Numbered from the stretch's first letter, positions 23,231-36,214 are shown. The stretch is DNA of 64,000 nt from Lingula anatina (GCF_001039355.2 NW_019774203.1:296005-360004); one strand, 5' to 3'. The notes: generated by a model from the sequence alone, not told the origin. Numbers and translations: made by a program.

Positions 23231-24451
23231 CATTTGTGGTGCTTTTAGTGCACTGAGTATAACTATGGATAACCCAGCTTTTTATGTACAGACACGTTCC
23301 TGTACATATAGCTGTCATTTGGATCTGTTGTCTCCAGGGCTGGACACCGTTTTACCATTTCTCTTCAAACTTATGGAACTGTTGAATATTTATTTATGAA
23401 ACATTAAATGTGTTAATTTACATTTAGAGTCTCATTCAACTAGAATGTGAATTTCTGTGGACGTTTGATTCCTGCTTACAAACGCACACACTTAAACAAT
23501 ATTCTAAGCTACCGATTGCAGCAGAGAAGATCATTTCTGTTCCCCTCCAGATGGCGCTATAGTACGGTTTGCTTTGTCAAACTTGACAAAAACTGCTCAG
23601 ATTGCAGCATGCAGTAGACCATATAAGGATAGCCAGTGACCTACATAATGCCGTTTTACTTCAAGGTGTGAAAGGGTCTGAGATTTCTTTTAATTAATTT
23701 AATCTAGTGAATTCTGAAACATGCTGGAAACAAAAATTTACTGTGCATAACTATTTTAGTATATTATTAATCGAATTTTGTCTGTAAAATTATGGTAATT
23801 GATAAATAGCAAGGGTGGTCACCTAGCTCTTCCTGCCTCCTACCCCCATGGATTATTTGAAACCTGAACTCTAGGAGGAGATATCACTTCTTCAGTTCTG
23901 AGTGACCAGGGTGTGGATGCGAGGCGGCCAGGATGCCAAGTATATGGATATTTCAGTTTTAATCGATTCAACTAAACGTTCTAAGGCAAACGTTTTAGGT
24001 ATTTTTCTAAAACTTATCTTTGATGTATTTAATTTTTTTACGCCTGCGTGTTGAGCATTGGGTTATGCCATCCACAAATAATTTCCCCGCGTGTTATTTT
24101 GTCCTCCATGACTAATTTATTTCCTCAAGTACCTCGTGTCAGTGAAATAGCAGTTTTGCCTTATGTTAACTACGGAATTGTAAACTACAACGATAGAATT
24201 AGTAGTGGACGTAAAGTCAAACATGAAAAATAGTCAAGATGGGGAAAATTCTGTGGAATGGCTCTTCTAGAATTTTTGCTGTTGAAATGTAATTTTGTTA
24301 AACTATGTGGTTTTTAGTTAAACTATGTCATAATTATAGCGCAGCAAAATAGTCACATTTGAAAATTGAAGGTTAAGTGATACTTTCATTTCTAATTTTG
24401 GCATGATTTCCCAAATAATACTGTTGTGTTTTTATCAGTTTCAATTTAAAG

Positions 24452-24940
24452 TGTGCACTAAATGTGCGTCTCATTGTCACCTTTAATTAACAGAGCTTTT
24501 CGCACTGGAATGACCAGAGCAACGTGTCGCTCTTGTCAGCTTTAATTAACGAACGCCTTTTTTCCGAGCGCCCTTTTGGTCAAGGGAGCTCCGAGCGCCT
24601 TTTGCACTGCCCTAAGTGGGAGCCCTTTCTGTCAGTTCTAATTAAGGAGCGCCTTTTCCGGGATCCGGGATCCCTAGAACTTTCTTTGGAGCTCCTCCGG
24701 CCCGTGCCGCTGGAGCACTATAAAAGGGTTGTAGTTCGTAGCTAAAGGACATTATACAGTTAGTTACATTGCATTAGAGATTGGATTAGATTAGATTGGA
24801 GTACAGAGCGTAGCACAGAACAGAGTAGAGATTAGTGATTTGAACACATGTAGAGACGGTAAAGATAACCGAAAGTTGTGACTTTTGAACTTAATTTAGT
24901 TGAATAAACTTCATAGTTTTATTTTCAACTGGTGGCAGCG
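24452..24940 (+). mobile_element. Candidate solo or truncated retrotransposon LTR with primer-binding site
   Basis: A GC-rich stretch with three imperfect repeats of a TAATTAA...GCGCCTTTT motif (U3-like enhancer repeats) is followed by a TATA box (TATAAAAGGG, 24719-24728), a poly(A) signal AATAAA (24903-24908), a CA terminus (24926-24927) and, two bases on, TGGTGGCAGCG, which begins with the TGG expected of a tRNA primer-binding site. This order fits U3-R-U5-PBS. No gag or pol frame follows, so only a fragment remains. The left edge is a guess. Confidence 0.5.
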
Positions 24941-27769
24941 TTTATTTTGAATTCTACCAATCGCGTTCTGAAGAAGAAGAAGTAAGAACGTGACAATACC
25001 ATAATATGTATTAATATTCCGACTCATTGAAGTATGTAAGCAGCCATATTAGAGGCATACCTGTAGGGGGCGAATTGCTAGCCAATTTATAAGTAATGCT
25101 TGAACTTAAGTTTGATATTTCTCATTTAAGACTAAAGAAATATAATGTCAATATCACGTCGTCTAATCAAAACGCTCTGTCCAAAGCAATTTACAATGAT
25201 TATTACCGCCGAATTTTGAAGCCTTTTGTAAAAGAATCAAATCGCAGCATATTTTACACTGTGTATTCATTAGCAACAAGATTTGTTTTATTTTCCCAAA
25301 GAATAAAACTGCCCCTTGTGCTTTAAACGTCTTTTACTATAATTATGAGTCTTAGTTTGCTTTCGTGACATTTATAGAACTATTTATGCTATGCTTTAGC
25401 AAGGCAGCAAGTTGTGGCTTGACGTTTATTTTAATGTAAATATAATGCTAAAATACGGAATACTTGTTTTTTTTTAGTCCAGGAAATCTCGCAAATGAAG
25501 CTCCAATTGACATTTTCACCAAAAGACGAAAAAAAGGAACCTTGAAAACTTTGTTCACGTTATTTTGACGTATGGTGATTTATACAAGGTAGAACTTATC
25601 CACGTTCTTAAAATTGCTTTGAAGAGAAATAAATCAATCTGAAGCAGTCTTATGTTATTGATATTACAAATGATACATAATCAGTTCAATCCATCTCTGA
25701 AAAATTGTTTAATGCTTAGTTTTCAAATTTTTTCACTCGGAACTTGGCATATGCAATTTTTAACTCTTTTCGAACTCCTGGAATTAAATTCTTAAGGCAA
25801 AATTAAAATCTGGAGATTTCAGCAATTTTCCCTTCAATTTTACTTAAAAAAGGAAAGCAACTATCTGAACACCCCATTTGGGCTTACAAATTCCTGTCAT
25901 TCTGTGACCACGCGTGAAATTCGTAAGTCTTTATCTCATCTTATCTTTATCTCAGCGAGAGTAACTCAAAATCTAGTGGCTTAAATCTCGTATCTGTATA
26001 ATCTTTTAAAGCCTGAAAACTTGCTGTCTTAATTGCTGTGTGAAAAGTGTCATTTGTTCGGACCACAACTGGTGATTTTGTTTGAGTTGTGTGGTTTGTT
26101 AAGTTCACACATTAAAGGCCAAATTCTCAAAAATTACATTCAGTTGCATACTTTTTTTCTAATCCAAGTTCTAATCCTGTAAAACTGTACGTACGGTACA
26201 TATAAAACGACTTTTGTTATTTATCTCTTGTCTGGATTGTAATCCTACTATCACCGATTTTCTAAAGTTTAAGTGAAGAGAGTATGTCATTTTTTTGTAA
26301 TTACATGTATTTGTTAATTATGACTTACAATTATGGCATTAATTTGTTGACCATATTTCACTTTTGCATAAAGATGGAAGGAAAAGTCATATGTGACCCA
26401 GTTTCCCATTTTCAAAACTTTGCTGCTTAAAACAATTCTATCTCAGCAGTATCTTCAGTATATCGAACAGCAGATGCGGAAATGATGTATATGTTCTCGT
26501 AATGCAGAACATTTTGCTCGGAAAGTAACAAACCATTTGTTACAAGTTTTTGGACTTCAAAATATAAGTGCAAAGTGGTCTAAGTATACAGTATATCATG
26601 ATTTGTCCTTCCATTTTGCTTAGGTTTGATAATTACAAATGTTGCAATTGCTAATTTGCTTTTATTCAATTATCGATGTTTGTATAGGAATTTTTCACAT
26701 TTCGCATTTGAACGTATCAATTGCTGTTCAATGTTAAAAATTTATTTCACAAACGATAACTGTTGGAATTTTATATCGTATTGAATGTAGGAAAAGCTTT
26801 ATCCTGGAAATTTTTCACAGGACCTTATGGTTATAATAATAAAAAAACAATGGCAGATACATGGTATTTTAAAAGGATGTCATATTTTGAAATGCTTAGC
26901 AATTAGGAGTGTTTTGTGACTTTTTGAGTTATATGATATCAGAGCGAGTATTTTCCGTTTTTTTCCTGCGGCGATTTAAGTGTGATACAGCTACCAGATC
27001 TGCCGTAGTTTTTGTTAAAAAGGAAATGATTAAAAAAAAATGATTGTCATTTTTATCTGAAATAATTTGTTTTATTCTATAACGAGATCAAACATTAGTC
27101 AAGTATTTCGTTAGATTATTATTTATCTAATCAGACTTGAGCGAGTCTTTATGCAGATATCAATATTTTTGTTTTTCACATCTGAATGTTCAAAATTTCT
27201 TGTGATTAAAATATTTTAACATGTGGATGATTGAAGATATGAGCAGTGGCAATGGCAGTGGCAATGGCAGTTTATTTTGCTCCAAATAAAATATTTTACA
27301 ATTATATGCAAAATGGTTTAGCGTTTTTATTGGCTCTGCGGAACTCTAAGGGTGGGGGTTCGATTCGGGTACCAAGCCTGTCTTTCTCAATCACCCCTTG
27401 CCCCCCTCTCCCCCTCCAAATAATTATAATAAAATAAAATATATAAGATTTAATTACAGAAGGGCTTTAATTAGAACGCTCATGTATACGTACATTTTAG
27501 GCACTTTTGTCACTTTAGAAATTTCAAACCAAAAGAAGTATTAAAGTTTACATAAACTTTGGTAGAATATTGAATTTGCTAATTAGAGGAACAAAATATT
27601 TTGAAATTTTAGGTGATAATTCCGTAAAATTCTTAAATGTCCAAACTGAGTGGACTTTAGCGTAAGAGATGAAATAACAAATACTATAATTTAATTTAAA
27701 AAAAATGTTTGAGCAATATTGACAAAAGTTAACGGTTTAAAATTTCAGTGAATCCTTTAAGAATTCTTA
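24941..27769. other. AT-rich gene-free stretch
   Basis: I see no convincing exon, repeat or RNA here beyond short AT-rich runs and a GGCAATGGCAGT-type mini-duplication near 27.25 kb. Confidence 0.5.
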
Positions 27770-28900
27770 TTACCTCCCGAAAATTGGGCTTTGCGACAGC
27801 TCAAGTGATTTTGAACATTTGGAACGCAAAAGGCTATTATTGACATCAGTCCTACAGTAACATTCAAATGGGCAAACGATATCTTAATGAAGTTCTTTTC
27901 CCATTTTTAGTTTATAGACGCTTCTGTATTGTAATACAAATCCCAAGCAGCATTTTTAAATGTTAAATGTTTAAATGATCCCAATCCTGGGATTTTCGTA
28001 CAGTGCCTTCAGTTGCCAACGCTATGCACAGTTTTCTTATTATATAAGCAACAAAGATTTCCATTCTACTACTGCAATATTAAATTAATTTTTATTTCGG
28101 ATGACAATCTTGACCCCACCCCATGGTTTAACTTTTTTCAGAAAACAGATATATTCGATCCCCGCCCATCACTGGAAACACTGAGAACCAGAGGAAGTTT
28201 ATTCACAACCAAAGCGCCATATTAACAATTTTAAAAGATCGTTATAGTACATGTGGACAATTCTGCAGTAACGTGGACACATTTTGGTGGTTACCTAATT
28301 TTGGTATTTCTAAGACGCATATACATGTACGTTTTACTGACAGAAATAATCTTTTTTTGATAAACATTTCTTTCTCTTTTTCGACTGAACTCGCAATAAA
28401 TGTTATTCACATTTTTGTATATGATTTTTATGTAAAGTAATTGCAATGTCTTTCCTTCCCAGGAATCAACATCATTTAAAATGAATAAGAGTACGTACAT
28501 CTTCAAGTTCACATCGAGGTGTCAAGTTGCAGATTTGCCCACACATATTTTCATTGACAAATAGAAAGCATTTCTCTTCTTGGATATTAATATTTGATAA
28601 TTTTAAAACAATCCGTTTATCATTTTTAGACAGACATTATTTCTGTTAAATTAGAAATTCAAATCTAACGTTTCAGGTTTGGAAAGGGTCGCTTATCGAC
28701 CCCGACCCAAAAGTATACATAAATTACCCTTATAACACTATGATCAGAGAGAACAATGTACTACGACATAGTGACATAAATTTACCAAAAGAAACAAACC
28801 AGCAACATGCAGGGCGGGCGCTTAGTATGGATATAATTTCTATGAGAAGTTTCATTAATGAAAAGCTTATTATATTCGACTTTTAATTTGATATACATGT
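27770..28900 (+). repeat. Segmental repeat related to 44.47-45.16 kb
   Basis: Collinear with 44470-45160: ACAGCTCAAGTGATTTTGAA, GTCTTTCCTTC, TTAGAAATTCAAATCTAACG and CGCTTAGTATGGAT occur in the same order in both. The final part (CATGCAGGGCGGGCGCTTAG) also matches the ends of the repeats near 38.4, 42.85 and 45.1 kb. Confidence 0.8.
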
Positions 28901-29566
28901 ACCTTTGGTACATCTTAATTACGGCTGAATTGCGATGGTGAATTTAGTGCTTCGGTGAGGAATTCCATTGTTTGCTCTACATGTAGTTTGCAATGACACC
29001 GTTTAGCACTTTTTACTGGTACGAAGAAAAGTGAGTGCTAGAATCTCCTTATCGGATGTAATGATGATGGTATTTTCATTAGGGTGAGACTAAAATAAAA
29101 TTTTTTTAATATTGATTATGTCAGTGGGCTAAAGAAGTAAAGCAAGCCGTTCATTTTTAGCTTGAAACATTCTTGTGCTGAAACCTGCTGGTATGAGTAA
29201 GATTTTCAGCGTCATAAATTTATCTCTCTTGTTATTCATAGCATAGGACGCATTATGTGGAAGTGTGTTAACTGCGCCCACCAGTATTTTCTGCCATCCT
29301 TTTTTTATTGAAACTTATTGCTTCGACCTGTATATAAAGCTTTTTTAGTTGAACAACGTCAAACTGTATTTATTAAAACTGAAAAGACGAACATAAAATC
29401 ATAAGAACATGAAAGCTGTCGATATTTTGTTTTCCGTTGGCTTGGCCATTCACTACTTTAACTCATCCCCCCCCCCCGTACCCAGAAAAACGTTTAACCA
29501 ATGAAACGAGCCAAAACGAAGCAAAAATTTCAGCCTCCCGTATTATGGCAGAAAATCAGCTGTTAT

Positions 29567-29805
29567 TATAAAACCCGTGCGTCGCGCATCTAGCACATTG
29601 TGTTTTCCCATCTTTTCATCTCTCTAACGCAATCATCGTCTCGCAATCCACACCAGCTGTATTGTTATTCAAATTAGACGAACCCCAGGTGATAGGTAGT
29701 CAGGAGAGCGTGATGGAGGACACAGATTCCGAAACGTGGTGGTGATTCTCGTGGATAATATATGGTATATTCAGAGCTGCTTGCTTGAAATGGACACAAC
29801 AACTG
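29567..29805 (+). promoter_or_regulatory. Candidate promoter and first exon of an unrecognised gene
   Basis: TATAAAA (29567-29573) is followed by a GC-richer stretch with CGTGCGTCGCGCATC. A possible exon ends at a strong donor (AACTG|GTAAGTG, 29805/29806). It would encode ATG at 29790 plus five codons (MDTTT) ending in phase 1, the phase used by every exon of the tandem gene downstream. A short upstream frame starting ATGGAGGAC near 29713 would precede that ATG. The link to the downstream exons is inference. Confidence 0.4.
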
Positions 29806-29970
29806 GTAAGTGAAACATGCATGTTGCTTTTGTCAATATTGTAACGGATACTGGAAAGTCAACTTCTTGTGAGAAGGACATATTCAAAGTGTACCCTCAT
29901 GTCAGTTGAGCTCGAGATGATTATGTAATCACCACATTACAAGGGTTGGGGAGTTGGGGGCAGTTTACCT

Positions 29971-30119
29971 GGCCCCCGTAACTCGAAAGCATCGCGCATT
30001 GCGACCAAGCGCAAGCGTCTCGATTCCATAACTCCCCCCTACTCGCCCCATATAATACATTGTAGCCTCTATGTGATATCGCTATTCGCAGTGCGCGATA
30101 CTTTCGAGCTCAGGAGCCC
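29971..30119. mobile_element. MITE family C copy 2
   Basis: CGTAACTCGAAAGCATCGCG at the left and an inverted CGATACTTTCGAGCT...GGAGCCC at the right. The interior is collinear with 32946-33095. Confidence 0.8.
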
Positions 30120-30363
30120 TGGTGGGCAAGTCGAGAGATGTCTACATGAAATACCCGACTATCTTTGCATTTCTTACATATTGTGAGGGTTTACTGTATA
30201 CTCTTGTAATACTTAAAATGTTTGGCGACATCAAATAAAAATTAAAAAGTACTTATGTTATATTTCTTTTTATTCTAGTCGCCAATGCCCGCAGGAGACA
30301 AGGATGCGCAGGAGAAGTGACAGCGCTTCTGTCGCACCATCTGCTATCAACATCACCATGTTA

Positions 30364-30600
30364 GACTGGGTTCCCATGCTTAGATCGATCCATGCGGATC
30401 GACCTAAACCCCTGGGGGTCCATGCTAAATTGCTTAAATTGTTAAATCAGCTTAAAAGGCTTAAATGTTCGTCACGCCTACCAAATCAGCCAGAGGGGTA
30501 ATTTACTTTCTTGTACGCTCGGCCAAGTCGATAGCAGATAGCAATTTAGTGAGACTCCCCATGGAGATAGATCGATCCAAATATATGTAAGAATGGTCCA
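30364..30600. mobile_element. MITE family B copy 1 (237 bp), TTA target duplication
   Basis: Starts GACTGGGTTCCCATGCTTAG and ends in the approximate inverse (GTAAGAATGGTCCA). TTA is duplicated at 30361-30363 and 30601-30603. AGATCGATCCA occurs near both ends in opposite orientation. It abuts a possible exon beginning at an acceptor near 30279 (TTCTAG). Confidence 0.8.
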
Positions 30601-31095
30601 TTAGACGAACAATACACGCATGTGGGATGAAACTGAAATGCAACCGGCGTAAAGTTCAAAATTTTACTTACTTTTTTTTTGTTTTGTGGGGGTGACCTAT
30701 TTTTATGTGTATGGAGAAAATTTTATATGTATAGCAATTCTTATCATGTATGAATTATAATGCCTGCTCGATTCCTACCTTTGTAACATCAGCATGTTGG
30801 AATAGCACACTCATTTATTAATTTTTTGTATTTAGGCCCACAAAACAGTGACGATTAATTCGATAAAAGTTCTGAGATTTCAAAGCATGTTTGATGGTAC
30901 GAAAATCTGTATTCTAGACATAAATTGTTTTGCGCCCTGTTACATAGGTATTTCTTTTATGAAATAATAGGTCTTTCTGCCCGAGTTAAAAAAATCGGGT
31001 CCTAATTATAATTATCACAGCACCTTAGATAATATTGAATTCATATATGTGATACAGAACATGATTGTAACAGACAACTTTTTTTATTAATTTTT

Positions 31096-31294
31096 GACTG
31101 GGTTCCCATACCTAGATCGATCCATCTGAATCGACCTAACTCCCTGGAGGGTTCGTGCTTAATTGTTATCAGCTTAAGAACTCAAATGTCTGTCATGCCT
31201 ACCGAATCAGCTCTTGCACACTTAGCCTCGCCTAGCAATTTAGTTAGATTCCCCATGGAGATAGAACGATCCAAATATCTGTGGGAATGGTCCC
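31096..31294. mobile_element. MITE family B copy 2
   Basis: GACTGGGTTCCCATACCTAG at the left and GTGGGAATGGTCCC at the right, flanked by TTT. The interior shares TCAGCTTAAG..AATGTCTGTC and TTCCCCATGGAGATAGA with copy 1. Confidence 0.8.
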
Positions 31295-32287
31295 TTTGAT
31301 CAACTCTGGCCAGCTAAAGAAGCATTTTGCACGTGTCTATCTGCCAATTCTGGAATTGTGAATGTGCAGCAATCGGAACTCGAAGTGCAGTGCCATTTTG
31401 ACACTATTGAAGTGCAAAACAATACCCAGTTTTAACGAGTGTGCACATTTAGAAATATACTGAAATTATTTGAATGGTGGAGGCAAATGTATTAATCAAG
31501 CAAAAATTTGAACGATGTCACATTACCCTTCGATGCATGGCAATTGAATGACGTAATAAACTCGAAATCATTCAGGCATATGAAAAAACTGTGCATGCGA
31601 AATTCGAGCTATAGAGGTCAAGAAGGTGATATCGCTCCCTCACGGTAATGCCCGCATTATGAAGCAATGTATAATATTTTTGTTAAATGTGGGGAAACCA
31701 CACCCAACATTCAATGTACGTAGTTACAAACATATATTAATATGTATTTGATGTTTTTTAATAGAGAAGCCCAAAGCCATTGTGTTGCTCACATTTGTTT
31801 AAAAAGCCTTTCAGAAAAGGCAGTTATCGATTAACTTAATCGATTGAATACGTAAGAAAACTTTGTAAATGAGCGACATGTTTTGAGCACCATATGCTAA
31901 AGATTGTATTGTAGTCTACATTTAGTACCGTCTCAATGAAGTCACGTGCAATTGTCTAAAAGATACATTTTCTTCAGTACGTACTGGTCGTAGACTGTAA
32001 AAAATATCATGGTAAGACTTAGTTTTTGTGCCACATTAAAATTCTAAATCTGATATCAGTTGGTATCAGGTCAATTGTTAGCATAGGTTAGCATGCCTCT
32101 CTGTAGCAGATGTAATGTTGTAATTCTGATATTGAATCATTCATATGATCATAAATAAAATAAATAAATCTAAACAACCTGGGGTAATATTTCAGTAGTT
32201 TTTTTTTCACATTTCACTCTTCAATGGATGTATATATAAAATTCGAATAAAAGATCAAAGAAAAAAGTTTTATCGGTTTAGTTTTTG

Positions 32288-32520
32288 TTGGACTCGATCT
32301 TCTTCTCTTATACCTCCTCCTCTTGTCCTTTTAAAAGTCGGAAGTGTTACCGACTTCGCTAATCGGCCAGGGAGAAATCGCATCGTTCAAATGAAACCTT
32401 CATAGAAAACTCCTTGGACCACTTTTTTTCTACAAAATGAGAACTCTGTAGGACTCGATCCTGTCATCTTATGGTTCCCAGTCTGACACGTTACCGGTTC
32501 GTCTATTCCCCCAACCACCC
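32288..32520 (-). repeat. Possible tRNA-derived SINE remnants
   Basis: On the minus strand, two stretches carry RNA polymerase III box-B-like strings (GATCGAGTCC at about 32297 and GGATCGAGTCC at about 32459) with weak box-A-like strings nearby (TGGCCGATTAGC). No clean cloverleaf forms, so this is at best a decayed tRNA-related repeat. Confidence 0.25.
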
Positions 32521-32945
32521 ACCCTAAGCTTTCGATCTTCCCTTTATAGTTACTGATGACGTAGGCCAAACCACTGGCATGTTTCAATAGTAACTAAGTA
32601 CAAAATGAATCGGTATGTTATTTACAGATTTCAAAGTGAAAAATACGCAAGGAAAAAAATAGCTGTCTTTTTAAGTAATCGCTTTAAAACATTTTTTTCA
32701 ATATTAAAGCAAGTACATGTAATTTAGTAAAATAGTAATATCTTAATTTTACAAAGTGTTCCTAAAGTTTTTAATCTCCAAACCGAGAAGTTCAGGAATT
32801 ATGTTTATTGTTAAATTGATGAATATCATCGCTGAAAATTTGGCCCCAGATTTTCTCTGGCGTTTCAGGTGACACTGGATAACATTTTAATTAAAACTGA
32901 GGTCTCAGAGTAAATAATGGATAAAAAAATGCTACACGAACATTA

Positions 32946-33095
32946 GGGCTTCGTAACTCGAAAGCATCGTGTATTGCGACCGAGCGCAAGCACCTAGATT
33001 CCATAATTCGCCCATACTTGCCCCATATAAATACATTGAAGCCTTTATGTGATATCGCTATTTGCAATAGACAATGCTTTCGAGTTACGGAGCCC
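32946..33095. mobile_element. MITE family C copy 3
   Basis: Inverted ends GGGCTTCGTAACTCGAAAGC and GCTTTCGAGTTACGGAGCCC. The interior CTTGCC/CCATATAAATACATTGAAGCC parallels copy 2. Confidence 0.85.
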
Positions 33096-33104
33096 TGTAC
33101 TTTT

Positions 33105-33177
33105 CTCAGTTTTCGGTCTTACATGATATCGGCACCTCCGGTAAAGGTATCGTTAACATATAAGACCGAAAACTGAG
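33105..33177. other. Hairpin (about 21-bp arms)
   Basis: CTCAGTTTTCGGTCTTACAT at 33105 pairs with the inverse ending at 33177 with one mismatch across about 21 bp, leaving a loop of about 30 nt. It begins 10 bp beyond MITE C copy 3. Confidence 0.6.
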
Positions 33178-33564
33178 GTAACATCAGTACATGTGCCACA
33201 ACAGATAAAGAAAACTAGGAAAAAGAGGTGAAACTTACAACTGTTTATTCACATTACAATAAAAAAGTACTTGCAACAATATCCGAAAAGTATTTATTTA
33301 TTTTATGATATAAATTTATACTCATTTTAATATTTATGAATAAGAAGAAAAAAAAACTAAAACAAATTTTTGGAATGCTTTCAAAAAAATTGCCAACTTG
33401 AATGAATTTGGTAATATATTAACAAAGCCTACAAGAATGGCGATTTCACTTACGTGAACATCAAAATTAGACACTGTTTCTAGTTTTTTAGTTGACACAG
33501 GTCGTAAATATCTTTAATATGTCCTTAATCCTTTCGTAGTCTTATCTCACTGTCACCCACCAGT

Positions 33565-33970
33565 CTAATGCCACGTATATAATATTCCACCAGTAATCAT
33601 TATCCATAACTCCTGTGTCAATTTCAAGGGTAGAAGATTTGTTCCCATGCACTTGAAATGAGCAGCATTATTTTCCACAGAAGCCACGTGGTCTTTTGTC
33701 CTCTCTTTTCGCCAACAATTATCATCGTGGTCCTTTGCAATATTCCAAGCCGACTGACACAAATAAACAACGAGAATGTCCACAACATTCACATCTTCCG
33801 CGCCAGTAAAAAATGACATTTATCTTTAGAAGTAGCAATTTCTTCACCGCCTGCATCGGGGTCTCGCTGCCTATACTATGAAGTCGCCGACTGGTCAATT
33901 CTCTGGCATCCTTGACAACTTGTCGCCCTTTCTTGTCAATATGTAGGTCACTCGACAAAAATGTGAACAC
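33565..33970 (-). other. Overlapping unrecognised reading frames, possibly one broken gene
   Basis: Minus-strand frames 33970-33722 (82 aa) and 33819-33565 (84 aa) overlap in different phases. The first half of one (KKGRQVVKDARELTSRRL) and the whole of the other (SAWNIAKDHDDNCWRKER) have balanced composition, as would be expected of a coding sequence with a frameshift near 33.8 kb. I do not recognise the product, and chance is quite possible. Confidence 0.25.
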
Positions 33971-34332
33971 ATCTTGCGTAATATATGCATACGTCTAACC
34001 CCTCTCCCTCATTCTTTTTTTTTTGCCTTATGATATAGTACCCTCCAATACTGTATGAAATCTACAATGGTTTTAAAAATGTACTAATACAATAGCAAAT
34101 ATTACTCAGAATGATAATGTAGAGACTCGAATGATTGATTATTTCATATCACCATTAACATCAAATATTACTCGAATTTGATAATAAAGATACCTAAATG
34201 ATTAACTATTTCAAATCACCCATATGTTAATCTGTACCATTTTTTTAATCTAATGAAAACTGAAAGGAAAAGTGCCAATATACATGTATAGCCTACTTTC
34301 ACAATTGTCATCAACCCCATTTACAAACCCAG

Positions 34333-35076
34333 AGGAAATTAGTGGTATAAACTTGAACAAGGCAGCAAAGCTGTCAAACGTACAGACAAAATCAGAAAAT
34401 AAAAATGCAGAAAATGGTTCATTTTGTCAATTTTGGTGCAATAATAAATCATGCCTACAATAGCACAGTCAATCAACACTGAATTTTAATCATGCCAATT
34501 TCTCTACATATAGATAAATAGTACTTCTACGAGACGTCTCCTAGTAATTAAAAATAGATTTATATTGTCTCTGTTATACGGGTTAGAAACCCTATTTTAG
34601 GCATGCTTGTTTTCTTTACCTTGTGTTTCATTAATTTATTAATATTTTACATTAAACTAGAAAAGAACTCCGAGAACGCAGACCTACGCCAAGGCAGCAG
34701 AGTCGCCACCCAATGCCTTTCACCCCTAAATTTTCATTCAATAATGATTTATCTTTTTATTTTGAATAATTGATTATTGATTGATTAATGATCCGGATCA
34801 CCACCAAAAACTAATCATCAGTTCCTTGGTCAACTTCTAGGGCTTACAGGCAGAGTCTTACCTTACCAGTTAAAAAAAAAAAAAAAACGAACTGCGGCCC
34901 TGATAATGGGTAACTTAGACTTGCATTGAAAGCTGTGTAAATATCGATATCAAGCTAGAGTGGTACATAAGTACGAGCGCTAAAATAGACAAGCGCGACG
35001 ATTTTAACATTAACTCAGCCGGATTAACTCGTATCAATATAATCATTGTCCAGTGTTTGCCTATAATGACCAAAAA

Positions 35077-35111
<35 letters not shown>

Positions 35112-35721
35112 AAAATAATAAATAAAAAACGCTATCTCTCACACTTTATTTTGTCGTCGGCAGTCCTTCATCACAAAAAGTACGAACTGTTTCACACCAA
35201 ACTTTTTCTTAAAGGGCCCACAAGACTGAATGGAAGACTGATAGCTACCATGGATGTCGGCACACAGACAGATGACTGTAAGTGTTAAATTCTTGTCCCT
35301 TTTCAATTTTAAAAGAATGTGCACACTTTCCCTATCTCTCCCCCTTTCATTTTTTTTTATTTTCATTTTCTGTTTCTGTTTCACTGACTGTGTGTGCTTG
35401 TCTGTCTGTCTGTCTGTCTGTCTGTCAGTCCGTCTGATTGTGGTATTGGCTCACTGTTAAAATACACTTTATCAATTGTAATGCAATTGAAGTATGTCAG
35501 CACTGTTCTCCATTATTTACTGAGTCACGTCAGTTTCAGAGAATTCTGGATATGGGGTCAGACTGAACAAGCAGTCCACTCAAGTAATTGTACCAGAGGC
35601 CGGATACCCTGTGGCCCGTGTGGCCCCACTAACCAGTGTGACCAAGTTTGACCACAGTCTGGACACGGATAACAACACCAGGAACATAAATAGAACACTT
35701 GCTGTCTGTAATTTGCCATAG
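34333..35721 (+). CDS. Unrecognised gene, tandem copy 1 (three candidate exons)
   Basis: Candidate exons 34333-34416 (28 codons, EEISGINLNKAAKLSNVQTK..., weak GTTCAT donor), 35215-35277 (21 codons, ending MDVGTQTDD) and 35534-35721 (terminal, FSENSGYGVRLNKQSTQVIV... ending NRTLAVCNLP then TAG). All internal boundaries are phase 1 and join without stops. The last two exons are supported by conservation of the same frame in copy 3. No family is recognised. VGTQTDD is a short motif, not a diagnostic domain, and no signal peptide or membrane segment is apparent in these exons. The upstream start is unknown; an MDTTT exon near 29.8 kb is a phase-compatible candidate. Confidence 0.5.
35399..35424. 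repeat. (CTGT)n microsatellite
   Basis: Tetranucleotide run in the intron between the last two exons of the tandem gene. It is repeated at 37363-37388 and about 41838-41862 in the other copies, and similar to an unrelated run at 54640-54663. Confidence 0.85.
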
Positions 35722-36213
35722 CGAACAACGCAATTATATAGTAACAGCTTCTAAACACTGCATATTGTAATTACAACACAAAGTTAATTTAATTTATTAT
35801 TATAAATTATCATCTAACAATCTTAGGTATTCAGAATTATAGCTGCTATTGGAAAATGATACGTGAATCATTGTTTTTGGCGTATACCAAATTGTTGATA
35901 AAATTTCGGTCATACTGTTGATATAAGCAACTTCATGTTTTGGCAGTGCGTGATTCTTTCGTCTAATTTCTTTAAGAAAATTTGCAAGGGCCACATATTT
36001 AGATAAATAGTATTTCTAGACGTCTCTTAGTAATTGAAAAATTGCTTAATATTGACTTTGTTATATGGGCTAGAAAATTGAAGGAATACCAGCATAGAAA
36101 ATGTAACTTAATGGTTTTTTATAAATAAAGTTTGATATTCTAGTATTGCTCATGCCAAATTTGTCAAAAAGCTGTCAGTAACCCAAGTGCCATTTTTAGG
36201 CATTTTTGTTTTC

Positions 36214-36214
36214 N
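36214..36214. other. Ambiguous base (N) at the junction of the two 2-kb copies
   Basis: A single N separates copy 1 (ending TTTTGTTTTC) from copy 2 (starting AATCTAATGAAAAC). It probably marks an assembly join, not a biological base. Confidence 0.9.

Larger units (their letters stand above)
34247..36213 (+). repeat. Tandem duplication unit, copy 1 (about 1.97 kb)
   Basis: Near-identical to 36215-38177 with scattered substitutions, for example GTGCCAAT vs GTACCAAT at the start, a poly-T length change and a few changes near 34.83 kb. It carries exons of the unrecognised gene. A more diverged third copy of the right half is at about 41.53-42.76 kb. Confidence 0.95.

Noticed and set aside
32288-32520. 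True tRNA genes
   Set aside because: Box-B-like strings are present but no complete cloverleaf or acceptor stem could be drawn. Listed only as a possible SINE remnant.
35254-35460. 68-codon frame beginning near the VGTQTDD exon (and its copy at 37218)
   Set aside because: It reads through a donor site into a CT-rich/(CTGT)n intron. The phase-1 exon model fits better and is shared with copy 3.
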